Of a DNA stretch of 6,973 nucleotides, positions 1 through 5,595 are shown in pieces. Both the position numbers and the translations under genes were made by a program. The stretch lies in NCBI GenBank assembly GCA_016205045.1, contig JACQJM010000054.1:1-6973 (forward strand). Reading direction: 5' to 3'. Origin of the DNA: Elusimicrobiota bacterium (GTDB taxonomy: Bacteria > Elusimicrobiota > Elusimicrobia > JACQJN01). The stretch's first letter is position 1. Every line of letters starts with the position of its first letter. Below the pieces are notes generated by a model that had not been told where the DNA came from, searched no databases, and saw nothing but the letters and a program-made list of their open reading frames with translations.

Positions 1-677
1 ATCATGTGAAGGGACATGATTTTTCCAAGATCCCACCCGGAGAGACGACGGTGGTCATCGGAGCGGGAAATACGGCGATCGATGTGGTGACGCAAGCGAA
101 AAGGTCCGGAACCCCACGTGTGATCATGGCTTATCGCCGTGGGGAAAAAGAAATGCCCGCCTATGAGTACGAGTACGATCTCGCCAAGCAAGATGGGATC
201 GATTTTTTATGGAACTGCTCTCCTTTAAAAATTTTAGGTAAATCCCATGTCACGGGAATAGAGTTTATCAGAACGAAGAGTGATGCTAAGGGGCAGTTAA
301 AACCGGTTCTAGGTTCTAAGTTCGAAGTTAAATGTGATCGGGTTATAGTAGCGATTGGACAAAAGAAACAGGAAAGTTTTTTAAAACAGCTAAGACTTCG
401 GGTGGATCTCTCGGGGAAGATTTGGGTCGATAGAAAAACTCTTCAGACCAGCCGGCCTAAGTTTTTTGCGGGAGGGGACGCCATCAATGGCGGCAAGGAA
501 GTGGTCAACGCAGCCGCAGATGGAAAACGGGCGGCACTCTCGATTCATCGGTATTTGAATCCTGATGTGCCTTTGCCTCAAGGTCAAGAGTATTGGATAT
601 CAACGATTGAAGGCCATCGGGTGTCTGGGCTGAAAAAGTCAGAAATCCAAAGTCCGGAGTCTGGAGTCTTGGCATGA
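1..677 (+). CDS. preT: Dihydropyrimidine dehydrogenase subunit PreT, C-terminal part (5' truncated by window edge)
   Basis: This is the flavoprotein subunit that takes electrons from NAD(P)H and passes them to PreA for reduction of uracil or thymine in the cytoplasm. The frame is open from the first bases (first whole codon at 3), so the GTG at 6 is almost certainly internal and the FAD-binding N-terminus lies upstream. Numbering from position 6, the second Rossmann motif GAGNTAID is at residues 19-26, followed by a YRRG nucleotide-phosphate-binding segment (43-46) and the FAD-binding motif FFAGGDAINGG near 153-163 with the usual helix after it. The family is the glutamate-synthase-small-subunit-like group, shared with the N-terminal half of mammalian DPD. 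That fold alone would not separate it from a glutamate synthase beta chain, but its ATGA overlap with preA decides the call. The last ~14 residues (from about KKSEIQSPESG) are low-complexity and encoded by a heptameric repeat, so the ancestral stop was probably earlier. Confidence 0.88.
   Translation, partial: HVKGHDFSKIPPGETTVVIGAGNTAIDVVTQAKRSGTPRVIMAYRRGEKEMPAYEYEYDLAKQDGIDFLWNCSPLKILGKSHVTGIEFIRTKSDAKGQLKPVLGSKFEVKCDRVIVAIGQKKQESFLKQLRLRVDLSGKIWVDRKTLQTSRPKFFAGGDAINGGKEVVNAAADGKRAALSIHRYLNPDVPLPQGQEYWISTIEGHRVSGLKKSEIQSPESGVLA
652..668 (+). repeat. Short heptameric tandem repeat at the preT 3' end
   Basis: The bases read gtccgga, gtctgga, gtc: a period-7 array of about 2.4 copies, with a degenerate approach (aaatcca) just upstream. 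It lies inside the last codons of preT and ends 5 bases before the preA start. Its GGAG (663-666) is the only Shine-Dalgarno-like sequence for preA, 7 bases before the ATG. The array is short, so chance cannot be excluded on its own. Two clearer period-7 arrays in the same window make it more credible. Confidence 0.5.
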
Positions 678-2071
678 AGAAGAGCGGCAAGTTTTCTGTA
701 ACTCGCGACTCTTCCTCTATTGATTTATCTGCCAACTGTGCGGGAATCAAATCTCCCAATCCATTTTGGTTGGCCTCGGCTCCTCCCACCAATTCGGGAG
801 AACAAGTGATGCGGGCTTTTGATTGCGGGTGGGGAGGGGCCGTCTGGAAAACATTGGGCCAGGACCCTCCTGTGATCAACACCACCTCCCGGTATGGGGC
901 GCTTGAGATCAACGGCATGAAGATGGCGGGGTTCAACAATGTCGAGCTGATCACGGATAGATCCTTGAAGGATAATCTCCGGGAAATTTATGAGGTGAAG
1001 AAGCGGTATCCTAAGAATGCGGTGGTGGCTTCTCTCATGGTGCCGTGCGAGAGACAAGCTTGGCATGATATTGTCCAGCAGGTGGAGGAGTCGGGATGTG
1101 ATGGGTTGGAGCTCAATTTTGGATGCCCTCACGGGATGAGTGAGAGAGGAATGGGGTCTGCTGTGGGACAGGTTCCGGAATATATCGAGCAAGTGGTGGG
1201 TTACGTCAAAGAAGTGGCTAAGACGCCGGTGTTGGTCAAACTCACCCCGAACATTACCGATATTCGCTACCCTGCGCGGGCGGCCAAGAGAGGTAAAGGA
1301 GATGGGATTTCTCTCATCAACACCATCAACTCCATCATGGGTATCGATTTGGAAACTTTAAAACCCAAGTTTTCTATTCAAGGCAAAATCGCTCATGGGG
1401 GATACTGCGGCCCTGCGGTAAAACCCATTGCCTTAAATATGATTTCTCAGATTGCTACCGATCCCGAGACCAAGGGGTTGCCGCTCTCAGGCATTGGGGG
1501 AGTTTCCAACTGGGCCGACGCCGTAGAATTTATGCTCTTGGGAGCTTCTTCCGTCCAGGTATGCACCGCCGTCATGCATTATGGGTTTCGTATTGTGGAA
1601 GAAATGATTGATGGGTTGACGCAGTGGATGCGCGGCAAAAGTTTTACCCAGCTTTCTGATTTTGTCGGATTGAGTAGTTTCAGTGTGGTGGATTGGAAGA
1701 AGCTCAACTTACACGCCAAAACCGTGGCCAAGATTGACTCAGAAAAATGTATCCAGTGTGATTTATGTTATATTGCTTGTAATGATACGGCTCATCAGTG
1801 CATTGCTCTGGACCCCTCACCAAATTTAGGAGTTAAGACACCAAAGCTCGCAAAGCAATTTGGTGAGGGGCAAGTTGGGACTCTTAGTCGAATCCCTCAT
1901 GTGATCGAAGAAGATTGTGTAGGGTGCAACTTATGCTCTATCGTTTGTCCTGTGGAGAATTGCATTACCATGGAGGAAGTTCAGACAGGACTCCCTGCCC
2001 TATCTTGGGAAGAGTATGTGGCGAAAGGGATGAAAGGTTATCGAGAGGTTTATAAACGATTCCATGATTAA
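674..2071 (+). CDS. preA: Dihydropyrimidine dehydrogenase catalytic subunit PreA
   Basis: This subunit reduces uracil/thymine to 5,6-dihydrouracil/dihydrothymine using FMN and two 4Fe-4S clusters, working with PreT. Its 465 residues have a dihydroorotate-dehydrogenase-like TIM barrel (about 15-320) and a C-terminal ferredoxin domain. The active-site segment NFGCPHGMSERGMG (148-161) carries Cys151, which corresponds to the general-acid Cys of mammalian DPD (C671 by my alignment) and sits beside the mobile loop. FMN/substrate motifs LTPNITD (190-196) and INTINS (215-220) are present. The Fe-S ligands are C359/C362/C365/C369 and C415/C418/C421/C425. The ATG overlaps the preT stop (ATGA), with GGAG 7 bases upstream. 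The spacing between the two Fe-S motifs looks about 19-20 residues longer than in proteobacterial PreA proteins I remember. The excess coincides with a perfect inverted repeat in the DNA (residues 381-399). All catalytic residues are intact, so activity is expected. Confidence 0.95.
   Translation: MKKSGKFSVTRDSSSIDLSANCAGIKSPNPFWLASAPPTNSGEQVMRAFDCGWGGAVWKTLGQDPPVINTTSRYGALEINGMKMAGFNNVELITDRSLKDNLREIYEVKKRYPKNAVVASLMVPCERQAWHDIVQQVEESGCDGLELNFGCPHGMSERGMGSAVGQVPEYIEQVVGYVKEVAKTPVLVKLTPNITDIRYPARAAKRGKGDGISLINTINSIMGIDLETLKPKFSIQGKIAHGGYCGPAVKPIALNMISQIATDPETKGLPLSGIGGVSNWADAVEFMLLGASSVQVCTAVMHYGFRIVEEMIDGLTQWMRGKSFTQLSDFVGLSSFSVVDWKKLNLHAKTVAKIDSEKCIQCDLCYIACNDTAHQCIALDPSPNLGVKTPKLAKQFGEGQVGTLSRIPHVIEEDCVGCNLCSIVCPVENCITMEEVQTGLPALSWEEYVAKGMKGYREVYKRFHD
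1813..1870. repeat. 58-bp palindromic element inside preA (perfect 14-bp inverted arms)
   Basis: The arm cccctcaccaaatt (1813-1826) is exactly reverse-complemented at 1857-1870, with a 30-base spacer. It is translated in frame with preA and gives residues 381-399, a proline/glycine/lysine-rich stretch between the two 4Fe-4S motifs. No clear target-site duplication is visible at its edges. The size and placement match a small non-autonomous palindromic insertion tolerated in a surface loop, as described for Rickettsia palindromic elements, although no sequence relationship to those is claimed. A terminator role is unlikely because it is mid-gene and has no T tract. Confidence 0.8.
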
Positions 2072-2073
2072 TG

Positions 2074-2168
2074 AATTGTGGATTGCGGACTGCGGATTGC
2101 GGATTGAAAGAGTCGTTTTATCAAGAGCATTCCATAAATTCGCAATTCGAAATCCGCAATCCGAAATT
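2074..2168. repeat. Inverted pair of heptameric repeat arrays between preA and the small ORF
   Basis: The left arm (2074-2106) is a period-7 array: gattgcg, gactgcg, gattgcg, gattg. The right arm (2136-2168), read on the minus strand, has the same period with units such as gattgcg, gatttcg and aattgcg. The two 33-base arms can pair at 26 of 33 positions around a 29-base loop, so the transcript could form a long imperfect hairpin. It begins three bases after the preA stop codon. An ATG at 2071 opens a frame through it (MNCGLRTADCGLK...), but that peptide looks repeat-derived. It could act as an mRNA-stabilising or processing hairpin, which is inference. Confidence 0.82.
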
Positions 2169-2190
2169 AAATATTGAGATGGGTGCTTTT

Positions 2191-2376
2191 ATGAAATTCA
2201 TAACTAATATTGTGTGGCTTTTGGCTACCCTGGTGACGCTCTATCTGGAGTTCTTGGTGACCAAAAGTCATTTCCCTCCTGTGATCAAGTGGGGATGGTC
2301 TGTGGTCATCGGGATCATCTATTTGGGGATCAGTCTTTTGTGTGTGGTATTTTCTCAAAGTAGGGATGAGTCATGA
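2191..2376 (+). CDS. Small two-helix membrane protein, unknown function
   Basis: From the ATG at 2191 this gives a 61-residue protein with two hydrophobic helices, about residues 4-22 (ITNIVWLLATLVTLYLEFL) and 35-54, joined by a short loop with KSHFPPVIK and ending in a polar SQSRDES tail. It is predicted to sit in the cytoplasmic membrane as a hairpin. I do not recognise a family. The start is uncertain. An ATG at 2179 adds four residues, and an ATG at 2071 overlapping the preA stop (TAATG) would give 101 residues, but its first ~35 would be encoded by the heptameric repeat and look non-natural. A weak purine-rich GAGATGGG lies 7 bases before 2191. The stop codon falls inside the next repeat array. 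Its place between preA and the ureidopropionase suggests co-expression with pyrimidine breakdown. A role with the permease or the membrane hydroxylase is only a guess. Confidence 0.55.
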   Translation: MKFITNIVWLLATLVTLYLEFLVTKSHFPPVIKWGWSVVIGIIYLGISLLCVVFSQSRDES

Positions 2377-2429
2377 GATATGAGGGATGAGATTATTTCC
2401 CGATTTTTACTCATAACACATTACTCATC
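2365..2429. repeat. Second inverted heptameric repeat pair, upstream of the ureidopropionase gene
   Basis: The left array reads gatgagt, catgaga, tatgagg, gatgaga (period 7, 2365-2392). On the minus strand, the right part reads gtgatga, gtaatgt, gttatga, gtaa with the same period. Arms 2365-2384 and 2410-2429 pair at 17 of 20 positions around a 25-base loop. The unit differs in sequence from the preA-side array, but the layout (period 7, inverted, intergenic) is the same. The left arm contains the stop of the small ORF (2374-2376). Confidence 0.75.
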
Positions 2430-2439
2430 ACTCTTCACT

Positions 2440-2444
2440 GGAGG
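2440..2444 (+). promoter_or_regulatory. Shine-Dalgarno site of the ureidopropionase gene
   Basis: GGAGG lies 5 bases before the ATG at 2450, just after the inverted heptameric repeat. It is the clearest ribosome binding site in the window and fixes this start. The strong site suggests independent, rather than coupled, translation initiation after the repeat-filled gap. Confidence 0.75.
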
Positions 2445-2449
2445 TTTAT

Positions 2450-3325
2450 ATGGCTCGTATCGTGCGTGCAGGTCTGATTCAGACGTCTTGTGATTGGTCT
2501 TCGGAAAAGTACTCGTTATCTGAAATCAAGAAAAAGATGATTGATAAACATGTTTCCTTGATCGAACAGGCGGGTAAAAAGAAGGTGCAGGTTCTTTGTT
2601 TACAGGAGATTTTTTACGGCCCCTATTTTTGTGCCGAACAGGACACGAAGTGGTACGACACATCTGAGCCTGTGCCAGGACCCACCACTAGTTTAATTCA
2701 AAAACTGGCTAAGAAACACCAGATGGCCATCGTAGTTCCTCTGTATGAAACTCCTCAGACCGGGACATATTATAACACCGCGGTAGTGATCGATGCGGAC
2801 GGAGAGATTTTGGGAAAGTACAGGAAGAATCATATTCCCCATTGCGCTCCAGGGTTTTGGGAAAAATTTTATTTTAAACCGGGGAACTTGGGCTATCCGG
2901 TTTTTCAGACGAAATATGCCAAGGTAGGAGTCTATATCTGCTACGATCGCCATTTTCCGGATGGGGCGCGCGTGTTGGGACTCAACGGAGCCGAGATTGT
3001 CTTTAATCCCAGCGCTACGGTAGCGGGGCTTTCTGAGTATTTGTGGAAATTGGAACAACCGGCTCACGCCGTGGCCAACCAGTATTTTGTGGGAGCCATC
3101 AACCGGGTAGGCTGGGAAAAGCCCTGGAAGATTGGAGAGTTTTATGGTCAGAGTTATTTCTGCGATCCCAGAGGGCAGATGTTGACGGTTGGTCCTCGAG
3201 GGAAAGATGCATTGGTTACCGCGGAATTGGATCTGGATCAGATCCTAGAAGTCCGTAAAGTGTGGCAGTTCTTTAGGGATCGTCGCCCTGAAACTTATAA
3301 GGAACTTGTAGAGCAGTTACCTTAA
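2450..3325 (+). CDS. Beta-ureidopropionase (N-carbamoyl-beta-alanine amidohydrolase), nitrilase superfamily
   Basis: This enzyme hydrolyses N-carbamoyl-beta-alanine (or the beta-aminoisobutyrate analogue) to the beta-amino acid, CO2 and NH3, the last step of reductive pyrimidine breakdown in the cytoplasm. At 291 residues it is a single carbon-nitrogen hydrolase domain. The catalytic set is Glu53 (LQEIFYGPYF), Lys126 (KYRKNHIPH) and Cys164 (VYICYDRHFPDGAR), with Glu138 (FWEKFYFKPGN) as the probable second glutamate. The segment NGAEIVFNPSAT (179-190) followed by GAINRVG (215-221) resembles eukaryotic beta-ureidopropionase and separates it from aliphatic amidases and nitrilases. N-carbamoylputrescine amidase and N-carbamoyl-D-amino-acid hydrolase are close relatives and the main alternatives. 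The neighbouring preTA and dihydropyrimidinase genes favour the pyrimidine role (the gene is called pydC or similar in some bacteria). Its stop overlaps the next start by one base (TAATG). Confidence 0.9.
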   Translation: MARIVRAGLIQTSCDWSSEKYSLSEIKKKMIDKHVSLIEQAGKKKVQVLCLQEIFYGPYFCAEQDTKWYDTSEPVPGPTTSLIQKLAKKHQMAIVVPLYETPQTGTYYNTAVVIDADGEILGKYRKNHIPHCAPGFWEKFYFKPGNLGYPVFQTKYAKVGVYICYDRHFPDGARVLGLNGAEIVFNPSATVAGLSEYLWKLEQPAHAVANQYFVGAINRVGWEKPWKIGEFYGQSYFCDPRGQMLTVGPRGKDALVTAELDLDQILEVRKVWQFFRDRRPETYKELVEQLP

Positions 3326-4041
3326 TGGTCATAAAAACTTCTTCCCAACCTTACGGGATTACGACACAGTCGGGCGTTCGTTTGATCCCACCGATTGAAG
3401 GAATTGATCTTCCTGATACCTTGTTTGGGGTGCGGGTGATGGATTGGGCATTGCCCAAGGAAGGAGAAGCCCATCTCATGGTCAATCCGTGGCTGGACCG
3501 TCTGAGCAGAGTTCATCCAGCGACTCCTTTGGTATTATATGTCCCTATGGTTCTTTCACTTATTTGGAGGGGTCTTATTTTGCATGGATTATCCGTTAGT
3601 CATGTGTTGGCTTGGATGTTGGCAGGAATATTTTTCTGGACATTTGCGGAATATTCCCTTCATCGTGGATTTTTCCATTTTACTCCGAGAAGCAAACTAA
3701 GTCTTGTTTTGGCCTACCTCATCCACGGGGTTCACCATGCCTATCCTGATGATGATAGAAAGCTGGTAATGCCTCCTGTTTTTAGTTTGCCCGTAGGATT
3801 TCTATTTTATGGTTTATTTATAGTTCTGATGGGTCGCGCATATGGGGATGTCTTTCATGCGGGTTTCTTGTTAGGGTATTTGTGTTATGACATGACTCAT
3901 TACCTCGTGCATGCCGTACCCATGAGGAATCATTGGGGCATTGCCATTAAGAAAAATCATATGCTGCACCATTTCCAAATGCCCAACCGGCGTTATGGGG
4001 TGAGCAATACATTCTGGGACTACATATTCCAGACTCGATGA
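3325..4041 (+). CDS. Fatty acid hydroxylase / sterol desaturase superfamily membrane di-iron protein
   Basis: This 238-residue integral membrane protein has the eight-histidine-box signature of the superfamily: H113-x4-H118 (HRGFFH), H134-x2-HH138 (HGVHH), H192-x3-H196 (HYLVH) and H212-x2-HH216 (HMLHH), all intact. Hydrophobic spans lie near 68-88, 92-108, 152-170 and 176-191. The layout and the MPNRRYGVSN..WDYIF ending are closest to the fatty-acid 2-hydroxylase (Scs7/FA2H) branch, which hydroxylates the alpha carbon of acyl chains using O2. It lacks the N-terminal cytochrome b5 domain of the eukaryotic enzymes and has instead a ~60-residue soluble N-terminus, so an external electron donor would be needed. 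It is translationally coupled on both sides (TAATG with the ureidopropionase, ATGA with the permease) and has no obvious ribosome site of its own. No known step of pyrimidine catabolism needs such an enzyme. Substrate unknown. Confidence 0.88.
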   Translation: MVIKTSSQPYGITTQSGVRLIPPIEGIDLPDTLFGVRVMDWALPKEGEAHLMVNPWLDRLSRVHPATPLVLYVPMVLSLIWRGLILHGLSVSHVLAWMLAGIFFWTFAEYSLHRGFFHFTPRSKLSLVLAYLIHGVHHAYPDDDRKLVMPPVFSLPVGFLFYGLFIVLMGRAYGDVFHAGFLLGYLCYDMTHYLVHAVPMRNHWGIAIKKNHMLHHFQMPNRRYGVSNTFWDYIFQTR

Positions 4042-5594
4042 AGAACATTTCTTCGGTTGGAGTAAAGGTGACCAACGGAATTCACGAGCTGATCTTGGAC
4101 ATCTCTCATTCCTCCTACTATAATCGAGACATCGCTCCCACCACGCTAGCCGATCGCAAATGGGGAACCAAAGATATTGCGGTGTTATGGATTTCCATGT
4201 CTGCCTGCATCCCCACGTACATGTTGGCCTCTTCTTTGATTGCGGAAGGAATGAACTGGTGGCAAGCGGTGCTGACTATCTTTTTAGGCAACTCCATCGT
4301 CTTAGTTCCTATGTTGCTCAATGCCCACGCGGGGACCAAATATGGGATTCCTTTTCCGGTATACTGTCGGCCCTCTTTTGGAATCTTGGGGGCGAATATC
4401 CCTGCCCTTCTGCGTGCGTTTGTGGCTTGCGGTTGGTTCGGGATTCAGTCTTGGATCGGTGGCTGGGCGATCTATAAAATCTTGACAGTCTACTTTCCTC
4501 ATTGGGATCAGATGCCCAATATTTTTTGGGGCATCAACGGCCCCCAGTTGGCCTGCTTTCTATTTTTCTGGTCTATCAACATGCTGGTCATTTATAAGGG
4601 CATTGAATCCATTCGTGTTCTTTTAAACATCAAAGCGCCTCTTCTTATTGTTTTGGGTCTGCTGTTATTGGGATGGGCTTATGGAAAGGCGGGTGGGTTC
4701 GGCCCCATGCTGTCTCAGCCTTCCGCCTTTGTCCCAGGGGGGGCTAAGGCAGGTCAATTCTGGTTTTTCTTTTTTCCGGCCCTAACGGCGATGATAGGGT
4801 TCTGGGCTACCCTTTCTTTAAATATTCCTGATTTCACTCGTTACGCTTACTCCCAAAGGAATCAGGTGGTGGGTCAGGCTTTGGGATTGCCTACCACGAT
4901 GGGCCTGTACTCTTTCATCGGGGTGGCGGTGACCTCCGCAACCTTAGTGATTTATGGAGAGGCCATCTGGGACCCCGTGATACTGCTCACCAAATTTAAA
5001 AATCCAATGGTGTTGGTAGTGGCGATGTTTTCTCTGTGTTTAGCCACGCTGGCGACCAACATCGCGGCCAATGTGGTCAGTCCTGCCAATGATTTTGCTC
5101 ATTTGTGGCCTAAGAAAATTTCTTTTCAAACGGGAGGATTGATCACGGGAATTATTGGGATCCTCATTCAACCTTGGAAGTTAATTGCAGATCCTTCCGG
5201 CTACATTTTTAAATGGCTAGTGGCCTACTCCTCTCTTTTGGGTGCAGTGGGGGGAGTTCTCATCGCGGATTATTTCTTCATCCGTCGCACCGTCTTGGAC
5301 TTGCCGGGGCTTTATCAGAAAAAGGGGCCTTACTGGTATCGCTCCGGATTTAATCCTTGGGCGGTTTTGGCCTTGCTCTTGGGAATTTTGCCTTGTCTTC
5401 CAGGATTTTTGGGCGCGGTGTCCTTAGCTAAGGTTTCTTCTTTTTGGAGTCAACTGTATCATTACGCCTGGTTTATCAGTTTTGGTGTTTCTTTCGTGAT
5501 TTATGCTGTTTTGATGAACACCCCCTCCCTTTCTCCCTCCCCACTGGTGGCACGTGGTGAGCCCTCGGGAGGGGTGGGGGGAAGGAGAAAATAG
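4038..5594 (+). CDS. NCS1-family nucleobase/hydantoin/allantoin:cation symporter
   Basis: This 518-residue inner-membrane permease with about 12 hydrophobic spans probably imports uracil, thymine, dihydropyrimidine or a related hydantoin/ureide for the surrounding enzymes. Family marks are NRDIAPT (29-35) before TM1, ACGWFGIQSWIGG (130-142), IGFWATLSLNIPDFTRYA (253-270) and ATNIAANVVSPANDF (339-353). By comparison with the hydantoin transporter Mhp1 (Liquorilactobacillus/Microbacterium numbering not assumed), Trp133, Gln137, Trp256 and Asn341 or Asn345 should line the substrate pocket. All are present. The sequence does not tell uracil from allantoin or hydantoin; genomic context favours a pyrimidine. 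The start overlaps the hydroxylase stop (ATGA) and lacks a clear ribosome site, so translation is probably coupled. The hydrophobic core ends near residue 494. The last ~23 residues (Ser/Pro/Gly/Arg-rich) are encoded by a G/C-rich palindromic repeat and are probably not ancestral. Confidence 0.93.
   Translation: MKNISSVGVKVTNGIHELILDISHSSYYNRDIAPTTLADRKWGTKDIAVLWISMSACIPTYMLASSLIAEGMNWWQAVLTIFLGNSIVLVPMLLNAHAGTKYGIPFPVYCRPSFGILGANIPALLRAFVACGWFGIQSWIGGWAIYKILTVYFPHWDQMPNIFWGINGPQLACFLFFWSINMLVIYKGIESIRVLLNIKAPLLIVLGLLLLGWAYGKAGGFGPMLSQPSAFVPGGAKAGQFWFFFFPALTAMIGFWATLSLNIPDFTRYAYSQRNQVVGQALGLPTTMGLYSFIGVAVTSATLVIYGEAIWDPVILLTKFKNPMVLVVAMFSLCLATLATNIAANVVSPANDFAHLWPKKISFQTGGLITGIIGILIQPWKLIADPSGYIFKWLVAYSSLLGAVGGVLIADYFFIRRTVLDLPGLYQKKGPYWYRSGFNPWAVLALLLGILPCLPGFLGAVSLAKVSSFWSQLYHYAWFISFGVSFVIYAVLMNTPSLSPSPLVARGEPSGGVGGRRK
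5521..5591. repeat. G/C-rich palindromic element forming the permease C-terminus
   Basis: A pyrimidine-rich left arm (5521-5544, including tttctccctccccac at 5530-5544) faces a purine-rich right arm (gtggggggaaggagaaa, 5574-5590) with imperfect pairing (two extra bases on the right). The interior holds smaller inverted pieces (ccctc/gaggg at 5562-5573). The composition and strand asymmetry differ sharply from the flanking coding sequence. It encodes the last ~23 permease residues and contains the AAGGAG used by the next gene. It resembles the CCCTC/GAGGG-type small repeats found dispersed in many environmental genomes. It is not a good terminator because no U tract follows and the next gene starts within 6 bases. 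Confidence 0.72.
5582..5587 (+). promoter_or_regulatory. Shine-Dalgarno site of the dihydropyrimidinase gene, inside the palindrome's right arm
   Basis: AAGGAG is 8 bases before the ATG at 5596, and no other in-frame start nearby has such a site. It overlaps the last codons of the permease and belongs to the purine-rich arm of the palindromic element. If the hairpin forms in mRNA, this ribosome site could be partly sequestered. Confidence 0.7.
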
Positions 5595-5595
5595 A

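Noticed and set aside
6..8. GTG at position 6 as the start of the first gene
   Set aside because: The frame is open to the window edge and the protein begins directly at the second Rossmann fold, so the N-terminal half must be upstream.
1160..1166. Loss of the catalytic Cys in PreA, suspected from SAVGQ versus ACGQ in mammalian DPD
   Set aside because: The catalytic Cys of DPD belongs to the SCPHGM segment, not ACGQ; the equivalent Cys151 in GCPHGM is present.
505..1192. Long open frames on the minus strand opposite preT/preA
   Set aside because: They lie antisense to well-supported conserved genes and show no recognisable domains; shadows of codon bias.
1813..1870. Terminator or attenuator in preA
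   Set aside because: It is mid-gene with a 30-base loop and no T tract, and the reading frame continues through a complete second Fe-S motif.
2071..2190. Extended N-terminus of the small membrane protein from the ATG at 2071
   Set aside because: Although TAATG overlap with preA is attractive, the added residues are translations of the heptameric inverted repeat with no protein-like character. Kept as an alternative start only.
2074..2429. CRISPR array
   Set aside because: The repeats are 7-base tandem units without spacers and no cas genes are present.
5521..5591. Rho-independent terminator after the permease
   Set aside because: The inverted repeat is imperfect, lies within coding sequence, is not followed by a T tract, and the next gene starts immediately with a strong ribosome site.
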